From the NCBI RefSeq assembly GCF_001618955.1, contig NZ_LVYV01000004.1, positions 62,001 to 126,000 of the forward strand: a stretch of 64,000 bases of DNA, in the 5' to 3' direction. The stretch is from Tardiphaga robiniae. GTDB lineage: Bacteria; Pseudomonadota; Alphaproteobacteria; Rhizobiales; Xanthobacteraceae. Positions 33,401 through 40,293 of this stretch are shown here, one piece after another. The position numbers were made by a program, and so were the translations under genes. The number at the start of each line of letters is the position of its first letter. Positions within the stretch are counted from its first letter, which is position 1. A model generated the notes under the pieces. It had not been told where the DNA came from. It worked only from the letters and a program-made list of their open reading frames with translations, and did no database searches.

Positions 33401-33898
33401 GCTCAACCATTTGTCGGTGACAGCCGAGGGATAGGGGGGCGAAATAAACAGCCGGGCATCGACCTGATCGCGCTGAGCGGTGAAGTGCAACATGTCGGAG
33501 ATATTGCTTCGCGGCGGCGTGCGATCGTAGGAATGCGCCAGAAGGTTACCGGCGGCATCTGTCCAGCCGACGGCAACGACGATCGATGAGGCTTTCTTGA
33601 GAAGACGCAAGGCGGTATTTGCGGCTTCGGGCGTTGCATACTTTCCCGAAAGATTATCTTCGCGAATTCTCTCGGCTTCGAGCAGTGTTCGATCGATCCC
33701 CTCAAAGGTCAACGCCGTGTGTTCGGCGAGAATCTCGGCGATGTTCAGTGCCGCTTTTTTTGCCTCAGAGACGGCCACATGATGGCGCGCCTGCAGATCC
33801 ACCAAAAACACAACGATGATCGACGTCGCAAAGAAGACGCCGAGCACCACCAATGAAAATCCTGGCAGCCGGGCCAGCCTTCCATAGAACGCGCGCAT
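30422..33898 (-). CDS. Membrane sensor with three PAS, GGDEF and EAL domains
   Basis: A 1158-residue cyclic-di-GMP enzyme. Order: transmembrane helix (about 13-34); periplasmic dCache-type sensor (about 40-285); second helix (about 293-313); three tandem PAS-like units (about 331-440, 457-566, 584-705), each containing N-M-S-x-G-L and ending W-V/L-A-T-H-E-D-I/V-T; GGDEF domain with intact R-L-G-G-D-E-F (794-800) and an inhibitory RxxD site (787-790); EAL domain with E-A-L-V-R-W (925-930), D-D-F-G-T-G-Y and the E-G-V-E-T region. Both synthase and phosphodiesterase motifs look active. The net activity and the signal are unknown. It stands alone on the minus strand. Confidence 0.93.
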   Translation of the reverse strand: MRAFYGRLARLPGFSLVVLGVFFATSIIVVFLVDLQARHHVAVSEAKKAALNIAEILAEHTALTFEGIDRTLLEAERIREDNLSGKYATPEAANTALRLLKKASSIVVAVGWTDAAGNLLAHSYDRTPPRSNISDMLHFTAQRDQVDARLFISPPYPSAVTDKWLSAASRRLSNADGSFAGVVTAPLDPTHFTQVYRAIDVGKGGSVLLLHRAGTGRVLAREPAIKGAIGKSFADSPLVSEYLPKSEAGSYETIGVIDGIARLAGYKAVPGLPLVLVITYARSEVLGPWRQHLYMVGPLVAMIVAVILFGTFRILRQTNSLAVKTRILERTNMQFDAALSNMSLGLCLFDANKNLVVSNGRFREMYGFPEELVRPGTPLSLMLQALKDRGKHDLSIDGDVQEIPTKQRQIFMSADGRVILIQRRPIADGGWVATHEDITEQKRAQRLLTDKAAELERINMRFDAAMNNMSQGLSLFDGEQRIILSNARYAEIYHLSEEQLKPGTTLRQIIEYRRAKRTNCEMAADVLFDAKLKLEKEVQELVDGRLISMTRHLMPNEGWLATHEDVTAQKHREQLLAAKAVELEQTNERFDIALTNMSQGLCMFDGAKRLVVWNDRYAELYQLPAALLKVGTPHEAIIADRVSRGILKGGTSEPAIRKKIAELGQHSTDSSSARVDEFADGRLILVTRQPMKDGGWVATHEDITERRRAEAEIVHLARHDALTGLANRTLFTEKLEEASKRLGRHDGGFAVVMLDLDKFKTVNDTLGHPAGDRLLVEFAQRLKSSTRETDVLARLGGDEFAIIQDGGPNPQEGAIVLALRIIDAIARPFDLSGHEASIGISIGIALAPEQGVDPEDLLRKADLALYDAKTGGRNDFRLFQSGMIEAAHSQRVLANELRDAIARNEFEVHYQPVVDAKTRQIRGAEALVRWRHPSKGLIAPDQFIPLAEATGLILPLGEWILHQACMDAASWPAHLKITVNISAVQVSKGKLLDVMLDTLMETGLSPERLELEITETALLENATAHLGTIRQLKNLGISMALDDFGTGYSTASYLTNFPFDRIKIDKSFAQGAPNRRDCAAVVSSVLALARGLDIATTAEGVETEEQFEYLQAAGVDLVQGFLFGRPVPLSELDLDAAVSFGNGAADGELCTGVITAGR

Positions 33899-34226
33899 GA
33901 AGCGTCCAAGTAGTCGTTACAAATGAAACAAACGAAATTCCGGATTTTAGCGTGGATTACGAACCTTAATAATAGGTTGGAAATATTGGCATTACTGTAC
34001 GCGGCGAGGCAAAGGATTATGTTGCACTGCGCACGTTGGAAATGCGGATTTGCGAGATACTAATAACTGTTGCTGGTTGATCGCCTTCTATGAACATCAG
34101 TCGCATGTACTTGTAAGTAATGGATACAACTTTAAACAGCGCCGGTTTCCAACGGCCTGCCGTCCAGCTTGAGCCTGCAACTCGCGGGGTAGCGGACATA
34201 CTTACCGCGATTTATGAGTACACGCC
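33899..34226. other. AT-rich intergenic region
   Basis: A 328-base stretch noticeably richer in A/T than its surroundings, between the cyclic-di-GMP protein and the TauE-family gene, both on the minus strand. It must carry the promoter of the 1158-residue protein. No coding frame with typical codon bias and no strong hairpin is visible. Confidence 0.5.
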
Positions 34227-34955
34227 CTAGATCAGCGCCATGCCCGACAGCACCATGCTTGCGCCCGCCAGAAGCATGATCCCGTCCATGACCAGGCGGA
34301 ACGTCTCGACGCTCAGTTTCAGTACGTAGCGTTTGGCGATGAACGCGCCGGCCATCAGCGAGGCGCCGGCGATCAGGCCTTTCACCAGCACGTCGAGATC
34401 GAGCGCGCCAAACCGCTGGAAGGTGACAGACTTGCTGAGATACAGGCCGAGCGAACTCGCGGCTTCGGTGGCGAGGAAGGCGCCCTTGGCGAGGCCGTAG
34501 AACAGAAACAGCGGCACGCTGAGGGGACCGCTGGAGACGACGATGCCGGTGAGATAGCCGATGATCGCGCCGCCAAGCGCGAGTTGCCACAGGTTGATAG
34601 TGAAGGAGCGCCGCGCCAGCCAGTGGCGCAGCGGCACCATGGCAATGAAGAACAGTCCGATGGTGAGATCGACCACATGCGACGGCAGCACCAGCAGCGT
34701 GCGTGCGCCCAGGGCTGCAGCTGGAATGCCGGTGAGCGAATAGGCGGCGGTGGCGCGCCAGTCGACCTCGCGCCACCAGGCGAGGATGCGCGACAGGTTG
34801 GCCATTACGGCGGCGACCGCCATGATTGGCACGGCTTCCTTCGGGCCGAACTGCCAGACCAGCACCGGCATCAGCATGATCGATGAGCCGGTGCCGACGA
34901 TCCCGGAAATGGTGCCGGCGATAAGGCCGACCGTGCAGACGAAGATGAAGTTCAC
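34227..34955 (-). CDS. TauE/SafE-family sulfite or anion exporter
   Basis: A 242-residue integral membrane protein with about eight transmembrane helices in the two-repeat TauE/SafE layout. The first repeat has G-L-I-A-G-T-I-S-G-I-V-G-T-G-S-S-I-M-L-M-P, the second A-L-G-G-A-I-I-G-Y-L-T-G-I-V. The family exports sulfite, sulfoacetate or other organosulfur anions; the substrate here is not evident. The start is GTG at 34955 with GGAGA 9 bases upstream, since the longer frame to 35045 would cross the divergent tautomerase promoter and start with a non-hydrophobic segment. Confidence 0.82.
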   Translation of the reverse strand: MNFIFVCTVGLIAGTISGIVGTGSSIMLMPVLVWQFGPKEAVPIMAVAAVMANLSRILAWWREVDWRATAAYSLTGIPAAALGARTLLVLPSHVVDLTIGLFFIAMVPLRHWLARRSFTINLWQLALGGAIIGYLTGIVVSSGPLSVPLFLFYGLAKGAFLATEAASSLGLYLSKSVTFQRFGALDLDVLVKGLIAGASLMAGAFIAKRYVLKLSVETFRLVMDGIMLLAGASMVLSGMALI

Positions 34956-35032
34956 GACGCGATTCTCCAAGCGCGGGACGTTACAAGAGCGCTCCAGTCG
35001 TGTAGGTGCAACTGATCCGATGGGAGAGGGCG

Positions 35033-35419
35033 ATGCCAGTCGCAAGAATTGTCACCGGCGCGTGGGCGCGAGGCCGCGAAATCGAAGTCATCGAGGCCGT
35101 GCAGTCGGCGATGCTGGCAGCGCTCAAAATTCCGGACTGGGACCGCGACGTGACGGTGGATACCTATAGCGAAACGCAGCGCATCGTGCCGACCGGGCGC
35201 TCGCAGCGCTTCACCCGGGTCGAGATCACGATGTTCGCCGGCCGCTCCATCGACGCCAAGCGCAACCTCTACAATACGATCGTGCAGAACCTTGCTGCGC
35301 TCGGCGTTCCGGAACTCGAGATCAAGATTGTCCTGAACGAACAGCCTTTGGAGAACTGGGGCGTGCGCGGCGGCCTGCCGGCCTCCGAGATCGAACTCAG
35401 CTTCAAGGTTGACGTCTAG
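35033..35419 (+). CDS. Tautomerase superfamily protein
   Basis: A 128-residue protein whose start M-P-V-A-R-I places a proline directly after the initiator methionine, the catalytic residue position of 4-oxalocrotonate tautomerase relatives. It then shows a duplicated beta-alpha-beta layout with W-A-R-G-R-E-I-E-V-I-E-A-V, V-T-V-D-T-Y-S and E-I-K-I-V-L-N-E. The ATG at 35033 has GGAGAGG 5 bases upstream; an upstream start at 35006 would hide the proline. Its stop codon overlaps that of the convergent alanine racemase by 4 bases. Substrate unknown. Confidence 0.82.
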   Translation: MPVARIVTGAWARGREIEVIEAVQSAMLAALKIPDWDRDVTVDTYSETQRIVPTGRSQRFTRVEITMFAGRSIDAKRNLYNTIVQNLAALGVPELEIKIVLNEQPLENWGVRGGLPASEIELSFKVDV

Positions 35420-36591
35420 GACGCGGGGGCCGCGCCGTCGCCACCTTTATAAACGCGCATGTAGCGTCGGCCGAGGCTGGTCAGCACCTCATAGGCGATG
35501 GTGCCGTAGTGATGCGCGAGTTCGTCGACAGTGATGCCGTCGCCGATCAGCGTCGCCAAATGGCCGCGGCGGGCGGCGTTGTGGGGCAGGTCGGTGATGT
35601 CCACCGCGAGCAGATCCATGGAGATGCGGCCGGCGATCTGGCAGCGCTGGCCGGCGATGATGACCTCGGCGCCGCGGGTGCCGTCGCTGCTGCCGGCCGC
35701 GCGGAAATAGCCATCGGCGTAGCCGGCCGCGATGATCGCAAGTCTGGTCGGACGCCGCGCGACCCAAGTGGCACCGTAGCCGACGCTGTCGCCGCGCTCG
35801 ACGCTGCGGGTCTGCAGGATGCGCACCTTGAGATCGACCACGGGTGCCATCGGGTTGTCGGCTTCCGGCGTCGGATTGACGCCGTAGAGGGCTGCGCCCG
35901 GACGCATCAGATCGAACTGATAGGCCGCGCCGAGATAGATACCTGACGAATTCGCGAGGGATGCCGGCACGCTGGAGAACAGCGAGGAAGCCTCGCGGAA
36001 ACTGGAATATTGCCGGGCGTTCATCGGATTGTGCAGTTGTTCGGCGCAAGCGAGGTGGCTCATCACCAGCGTGAAGCCGTGATCGCCCGAGCCGAGGCGC
36101 GGGATCAGGCCCTGGACATCGACAAGGCTGATACCGAGCCGGTTCATGCCGGTGTCGATATGCACCGCCGCGCCGCCCTTCCAGCCGGTGCGGCGGCAGA
36201 ACATGTCCCATTCGGCTAGTTCGTTGAGATCGCCGATCACGGGCTGCACATTGATGGCGGCCAGCGCATCGCCGGAATTCGGCGGGAAACCGTTCAGCAG
36301 ATAGATCGCAGCATCAGGTGCTGCGGCGCGCGCGGCGCGGGCCTCGTCGAAAGTGGCAACAAAGAAGGTCTTGCAGCCGGCCTTCGCCAGCGCGCGCACC
36401 ACGGGGGTGATGCCGCAGCCATAGGCGTCTGCTTTCACCGCCGCGCCGCATTCGGCAGGCACGCCGTGTTTTTCGAGCTTGCGCCAGTTGGCGACGATGG
36501 CGTCGAGATCGATGGTCAGGATGCCGCTGGCGTCTGCGGGCAACTCCATATCGGCGGGAGTTGTCGGTTTCGGGTCGGAGACGCTGGTCAT
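35416..36591 (-). CDS. alr: Alanine racemase
   Basis: Alr interconverts L- and D-alanine for peptidoglycan. The 391-residue protein has the PLP lysine in V-K-A-D-A-Y-G-C-G (Lys53), H-I-D-T-G-M-N-R-L-G, the catalytic tyrosine segment V-G-Y-G-A-T-W (the usual Y-G) and a C-terminal beta domain with S-M-D-L-L-A-V-D. The ATG at 36591 starts MTSVSDPKPT and has a 23-residue extension before the barrel; the longer frame to 36651 would overlap the dnaB-alr palindrome. It follows dnaB by 98 bases on the same strand. The first member of the racemase pair, dadX, is not in the window. Confidence 0.95.
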   Translation of the reverse strand: MTSVSDPKPTTPADMELPADASGILTIDLDAIVANWRKLEKHGVPAECGAAVKADAYGCGITPVVRALAKAGCKTFFVATFDEARAARAAAPDAAIYLLNGFPPNSGDALAAINVQPVIGDLNELAEWDMFCRRTGWKGGAAVHIDTGMNRLGISLVDVQGLIPRLGSGDHGFTLVMSHLACAEQLHNPMNARQYSSFREASSLFSSVPASLANSSGIYLGAAYQFDLMRPGAALYGVNPTPEADNPMAPVVDLKVRILQTRSVERGDSVGYGATWVARRPTRLAIIAAGYADGYFRAAGSSDGTRGAEVIIAGQRCQIAGRISMDLLAVDITDLPHNAARRGHLATLIGDGITVDELAHHYGTIAYEVLTSLGRRYMRVYKGGDGAAPAS

Positions 36592-36610
36592 CGAAATATC
36601 CTGGCACAGG

Positions 36611-36635
36611 GATCGTGTGATGGGATCACACGATC
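36611..36635. promoter_or_regulatory. Perfect palindrome between dnaB and alr
   Basis: GATCGTGTGAT (36611-36621), spacer GGG, ATCACACGATC (36625-36635): perfect 11-base arms in the 98-base dnaB-alr gap. No T-run follows in either direction, so operator, processing hairpin or attenuator are all possible; the sequence does not decide. Confidence 0.5.
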
Positions 36636-36689
36636 GAATTCTGCGCCGCACAATATGCGCGCGTCAGAGCCGGTTCAACCGCACGCGCG

Positions 36690-38189
36690 TCACTCCTGCG
36701 GGGCGCGGAACTGGGCGCCACCGGCGAGATCGCTGAAGCGGGTGAACTGGCCTTCGAACTGCAGGTCGACGGTGCCAGTGGGGCCGTGACGCTGCTTGGC
36801 GATGATGACTTCGGCCTTGCCGTGCGCAAGATCCATCTCGAGCTGCCATTTCTCGTGTTCGGGAGTGCCGAGTCGCGGCTCCTTGGCCTGCAGATAGTAT
36901 TCCTCGCGATACACGAAGACCACTACGTCGGCGTCCTGCTCGATCGATCCGGATTCACGCAAGTCGGACAGCTGCGGATGCTTGTCTTCACGATTTTCGA
37001 CCTGACGCGAGAGCTGCGACAGCGCCACCACCGGGCAGTTCAGTTCCTTCGCCAGCGCCTTGAGGCTGGTGGTGATCTCGGTGACTTCCTGCACGCGGTT
37101 GTCGGAACGCTTGCCGGAGCCCTGCAGCAGCTGGATGTAGTCCACCATGATGACGTCGAGGCCCTTTTGCCGCTTCAGGCGGCGGGCGCGGGCGGTGAGC
37201 TGCGAGATCGACAGGCCGCCTGTTTCGTCGACATAGAGCGGCAGGTTCTGCAGCTTGATCGTATAGTCGCGGATCTTGTCGAATTCGGCTTGCGTGATGC
37301 CGCCGCGGCGGATCGCGCTCGACGAAATTTCGGTCTGCTCGGCGAGAATACGCGTGGCGAGCTGTTCGGCCGACATTTCGCACGAGAAGAAGCCGACGAC
37401 GCCGCCATTGATGGTCTTCATGCTGCCGTCGGGCTGCACTTCGGACTGATAGGCGGCGGCGATGTTGTAGGCGATGTTGGTGGCCAGCGATGTCTTGCCC
37501 ATGCCGGGACGTCCGGCGAGCACGATCAAGTCGGAGCGTTGCAAGCCGCCCATGCGGGCGTCGAGGTCGCGCAAGCCGCTGGAGATGCCCGACAGTTTGC
37601 CGTCGCGCTGATAGGCGTTGGCGGCCATGTCGAGCGCGGTGGTCATCGCCTGGGAGAAGCGCTGGAAGCCGCCGTCATAGCGGCCGGCTTCGGCCAGTTC
37701 ATAGAGCCGGCGCTCGGCATCCTCGATCTGGGCACGGGGGGCGAAGTCGACCGGCGCGTCATAAGCGACGTTGACCATGTCTTCGCCGACATTGATCAGC
37801 TGGCGGCGGATCGCCAGTTCGTAGATCGTGCGGCCGTAATCCTGCGCATTGATGATGGTGGTGGCTTCGGCGGCGAGGCGGGCGAGATACTGGCCCACGG
37901 TCATGCCGCCGAGATCCGTATCGGTCGGCAGGAAGGTCTTCAGCGTCACGGGTGTGGCGATCTTGCCGGCGCGCACGATGGCGGCGGCCGTCTCGAAGAT
38001 CGTCTGGTGGATTGGCTCGAAGAAATGCTCGGCCTTGAGGAAGTCCGAGACCCGGTAGAACGCGTCGTTATTGACCAGGATCGCGCCCAGCACGCCCTGT
38101 TCCGCCTCGATATTGTGCGGCGCCGACCGATAGGCCGGAGTGCCCGCCTCGGGGGTGAGCTTGAGAACGTTCGAATCGAATGCGGCCAT
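36690..38189 (-). CDS. dnaB: Replicative DNA helicase DnaB
   Basis: A 499-residue hexameric helicase. The N-terminal helical domain begins with P-H-N-I-E-A-E-Q-G-V-L-G-A-I-L, and the RecA-like C-terminal domain carries Walker A G-R-P-G-M-G-K-T-S (226-234), Walker B (V-I-M-V-D-Y-I-Q-L-L) and a conserved L-S-D-L-R-E-S-G-S-I-E-Q-D-A-D. The normal family length and absence of an intein are visible. It lies after rplI in the series rpsF-rpsR-DUF2232-rplI-dnaB-alr, although three other genes now separate it from rplI. Confidence 0.97.
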   Translation of the reverse strand: MAAFDSNVLKLTPEAGTPAYRSAPHNIEAEQGVLGAILVNNDAFYRVSDFLKAEHFFEPIHQTIFETAAAIVRAGKIATPVTLKTFLPTDTDLGGMTVGQYLARLAAEATTIINAQDYGRTIYELAIRRQLINVGEDMVNVAYDAPVDFAPRAQIEDAERRLYELAEAGRYDGGFQRFSQAMTTALDMAANAYQRDGKLSGISSGLRDLDARMGGLQRSDLIVLAGRPGMGKTSLATNIAYNIAAAYQSEVQPDGSMKTINGGVVGFFSCEMSAEQLATRILAEQTEISSSAIRRGGITQAEFDKIRDYTIKLQNLPLYVDETGGLSISQLTARARRLKRQKGLDVIMVDYIQLLQGSGKRSDNRVQEVTEITTSLKALAKELNCPVVALSQLSRQVENREDKHPQLSDLRESGSIEQDADVVVFVYREEYYLQAKEPRLGTPEHEKWQLEMDLAHGKAEVIIAKQRHGPTGTVDLQFEGQFTRFSDLAGGAQFRAPQE

Positions 38190-38549
38190 GGTCTTTATTG
38201 GGTCTTCCGAATTGGGCGGATGAACGGCGTCGTGACGCGCGGCGTTGGACTAAGCGCTTCGCTTGCGGCGAACGAAAGGATGCGGTCAGGCCTTATGCAC
38301 GATTCCCACATTGCCCCGGCGGGATTTGCGCCTGAACCAAGCATTGCGCTTGACGCTTTGGCTGCAGCAAGGGGAGGGGTCTGAATCATTGCTTAAGGAA
38401 CCCGGAAAAATTGCTCCCCGCGCCTGAACCGGATGGCGATCTCTTGCACTTATAAGAGAGCCAGCCGCTGGCAGGCACGGCAGTGCCGGAACTCCACGGG
38501 GAGCCGGGCGTTTGGCTTCAAAACGAATATAGAGGCGAAGGATAGATCC
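38190..38549. other. Intergenic region between dnaB and a stress-promoter gene
   Basis: 360 bases holding the divergent promoters of dnaB (minus) and the small gene at 38550 (plus). Apart from the EcfG-type promoter at 38488-38512 I see no coding frame, repeat or hairpin that I can support. Confidence 0.5.
38488..38512 (+). promoter_or_regulatory. EcfG-type general stress promoter
   Basis: GGAAC (38488-38492), 16-base spacer, CGTT (38509-38512). This matches the -35/-10 consensus GGAAC-N16/17-CGTT of EcfG (the alphaproteobacterial general stress sigma factor regulated by PhyR-NepR). A transcript starting near 38518 would lead into GAAGGA and the ATG at 38550. Confidence 0.6.
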
Positions 38550-38780
38550 ATGGGCCAGCGTCACCAGCATCCCGATGCCGGAACTCAGGCTGCCGGAACC
38601 GACGGTTCTGCGTGGTTGTCCACGCTGATCGACACATTCGAGCGCACCGCGCAGCTTGAAAATGTCCCGTGCGATACGAAAGCGCTGTCCGCCGCCAAAG
38701 CGCGCCTCCAGCGCCCCGCCATTTTGCGGCCACGGCCTGTCTTGCGCCGCTGGCAGGCGACGCTCCTATTCCAGCACTAA
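38550..38780 (+). CDS. Small hypothetical protein with EcfG-type promoter
   Basis: A 76-residue soluble protein starting M-G-Q-R-H-Q-H-P-D-A-G. A polar N-terminus is followed by W-L-S-T-L-I-D-T-F-E-R-T-A-Q-L-E-N-V and a basic C-terminal tail (R-L-Q-R-P-A-I-L-R-P-R-P-V-L-R-R-W). Basic residues concentrate after residue 50. The ATG has GAAGGA 8 bases upstream. The EcfG-type promoter 38 bases further up suggests a general stress-response gene. Family not recognised. It is convergent with, and only 6 bases from, cfa. Confidence 0.6.
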   Translation: MGQRHQHPDAGTQAAGTDGSAWLSTLIDTFERTAQLENVPCDTKALSAAKARLQRPAILRPRPVLRRWQATLLFQH

Positions 38781-38786
38781 ACCAGC

Positions 38787-40037
38787 CTATTCGCCGGCAA
38801 TCTGCAGACGCGGTTGCTGAGCGCGTTCCTTGGCCCGAAGCCGCTCTTCCTCCCGTCCGATGTAATCCCGCGTGAACGGCACCACGTCCTGACATTTGGT
38901 GAGCTGGATCTGGAAGTTCATCACGTTCTGCATGCGGAACGACATTTCAGACGCTGCCAGATAGAACTCCCACATCCGCGCGAAGCGCTCGTCATAGAGT
39001 CGCACGGCCTCCTCGCGTCGTGCCATGAAGCGCTCTCGCCATGCCTTGAGCGTCTCGGCATAGTGCAGCCGCAGGATCTCGAGGTCCGAGACTAGCAACC
39101 CGGCCCGTTCGATCGCCGGGAGAACTTCCGACAAAGCGGGGATGTAGCCGCCGGGGAAAATGTACTTGGCGACCCATGGATTAGTGATACCAGGTCCTTC
39201 AGGGCGGCCGATCGAGTGCAGCACCATGACGCCGTCCTCGGTCAGGAGTTCAGCGCATCGCTTGAAGTAGGTGTCGTAATGGTCGACGCCGACATGTTCG
39301 AACATGCCGACGGAGACGATGCGGTGGAATGGACCGGGGATGTCGCGATAGTCCTCGAGCAGGAATTTTGCGCGGTCTTTGAGGTTTTTCTCGCCGGCCC
39401 GGGCATTGGCGACCTGCAGCTGTTCCGTGGACAGTGTAACGCCGGTAACATTGGCGCCGGTCATCTCTGCCAGATAGAGCCCAAGCCCGCCCCAGCCGGA
39501 GCCGATGTCGAGTACGCGCTGACCTTTTTCGATGAGCATCTTGGCCGCGAGGTGGCGCTTCTTGGCGAGCTGGGCGTCGTCCAGGGTCGCGTCCGGGCCC
39601 TCGAAATAGGCGCAGCTATATTGCTTGTCGGCATCCAGAAATAATGAGTAGAGCCGGGCGTCCAGATCGTAGTGATGGGCAACGTTGTTGCGGGAGCGCT
39701 TGCGCGGATTGAACTGCTGGGCGTGGCGCAGGACGTAGCGGAGCCACCATTGCAGCTTGGCCCAGCGTGGCGCCATATCGGGCTGGTTCAGGGCGATGGC
39801 GAGGAGGTCGGCGATGGTGCCGCGCTCCATGACTAGGAGCCCGTCCATGAAAATCTCGCCGAGTGCCAGTTCGGGATCGAGAAGTAGTCGGCGTTGGGCG
39901 GCTTTGGTGACAAAGCGGGCGGACACCGGAGGGCCGGAGCCATCTCCGAAGGTGAACTGCTGGCCGGAGGCGGTGGTAAAGGTTATTGCCCCTCGACGAA
40001 TGTACTGACTCAGGAAGAAACGTAACAGACGGTCCAT
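38787..40037 (-). CDS. cfa: Cyclopropane-fatty-acyl-phospholipid synthase
   Basis: Transfers a methylene from S-adenosylmethionine to the double bond of membrane phospholipid acyl chains. The 416-residue chain has an N-terminal lipid-binding part and a methyltransferase domain with V-L-D-I-G-S-G-W-G-G-L-G-L-Y-L-A (motif I), L-E-D-Y-R-D-I-P-G-P-F-H-R-I-V-S-V-G-M-F-E-H-V-G (the conserved active-site stretch) and Y-I-F-P-G-G-Y-I-P. A polar C-terminal extension of about 20 residues follows. The ATG at 40037 is chosen over one at 40079. The 256-base gap to the divergent cytochrome-like gene holds its promoter, including the AT-rich segment CTTATATAGATGATAGTAAC. Confidence 0.93.
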   Translation of the reverse strand: MDRLLRFFLSQYIRRGAITFTTASGQQFTFGDGSGPPVSARFVTKAAQRRLLLDPELALGEIFMDGLLVMERGTIADLLAIALNQPDMAPRWAKLQWWLRYVLRHAQQFNPRKRSRNNVAHHYDLDARLYSLFLDADKQYSCAYFEGPDATLDDAQLAKKRHLAAKMLIEKGQRVLDIGSGWGGLGLYLAEMTGANVTGVTLSTEQLQVANARAGEKNLKDRAKFLLEDYRDIPGPFHRIVSVGMFEHVGVDHYDTYFKRCAELLTEDGVMVLHSIGRPEGPGITNPWVAKYIFPGGYIPALSEVLPAIERAGLLVSDLEILRLHYAETLKAWRERFMARREEAVRLYDERFARMWEFYLAASEMSFRMQNVMNFQIQLTKCQDVVPFTRDYIGREEERLRAKERAQQPRLQIAGE

Positions 40038-40293
40038 CGAAATCACCCCAATGATCCGATCACGCGCAAAATGAAGCAACAGCGTAACTTCCCGCCGTGC
40101 ACGAGATCAACTGTCTCCCTAGCTCTTATATAGATGATAGTAACGGCGCACCGCCTGTGCCAATGCGCACGCTGCAATGCCGCTATCCCGATTGTTCCGA
40201 TCACATCGTTGCGATATGTCGATGCTTCCATTCACGTCACAATCGGATACAAGGTGATCCGCGTGATTAAGCTAGCCACATCAGGAGATTGAA

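Noticed and set aside
33899-34226. Small frame at 34017-34199 on the minus strand in an AT-rich gap
   Set aside because: Codon use differs from all genes in the window and no ribosome-binding site is present.
36786-38384. Open frame of 532 codons on the plus strand across dnaB
   Set aside because: Antisense shadow of dnaB, produced by high GC at third positions.
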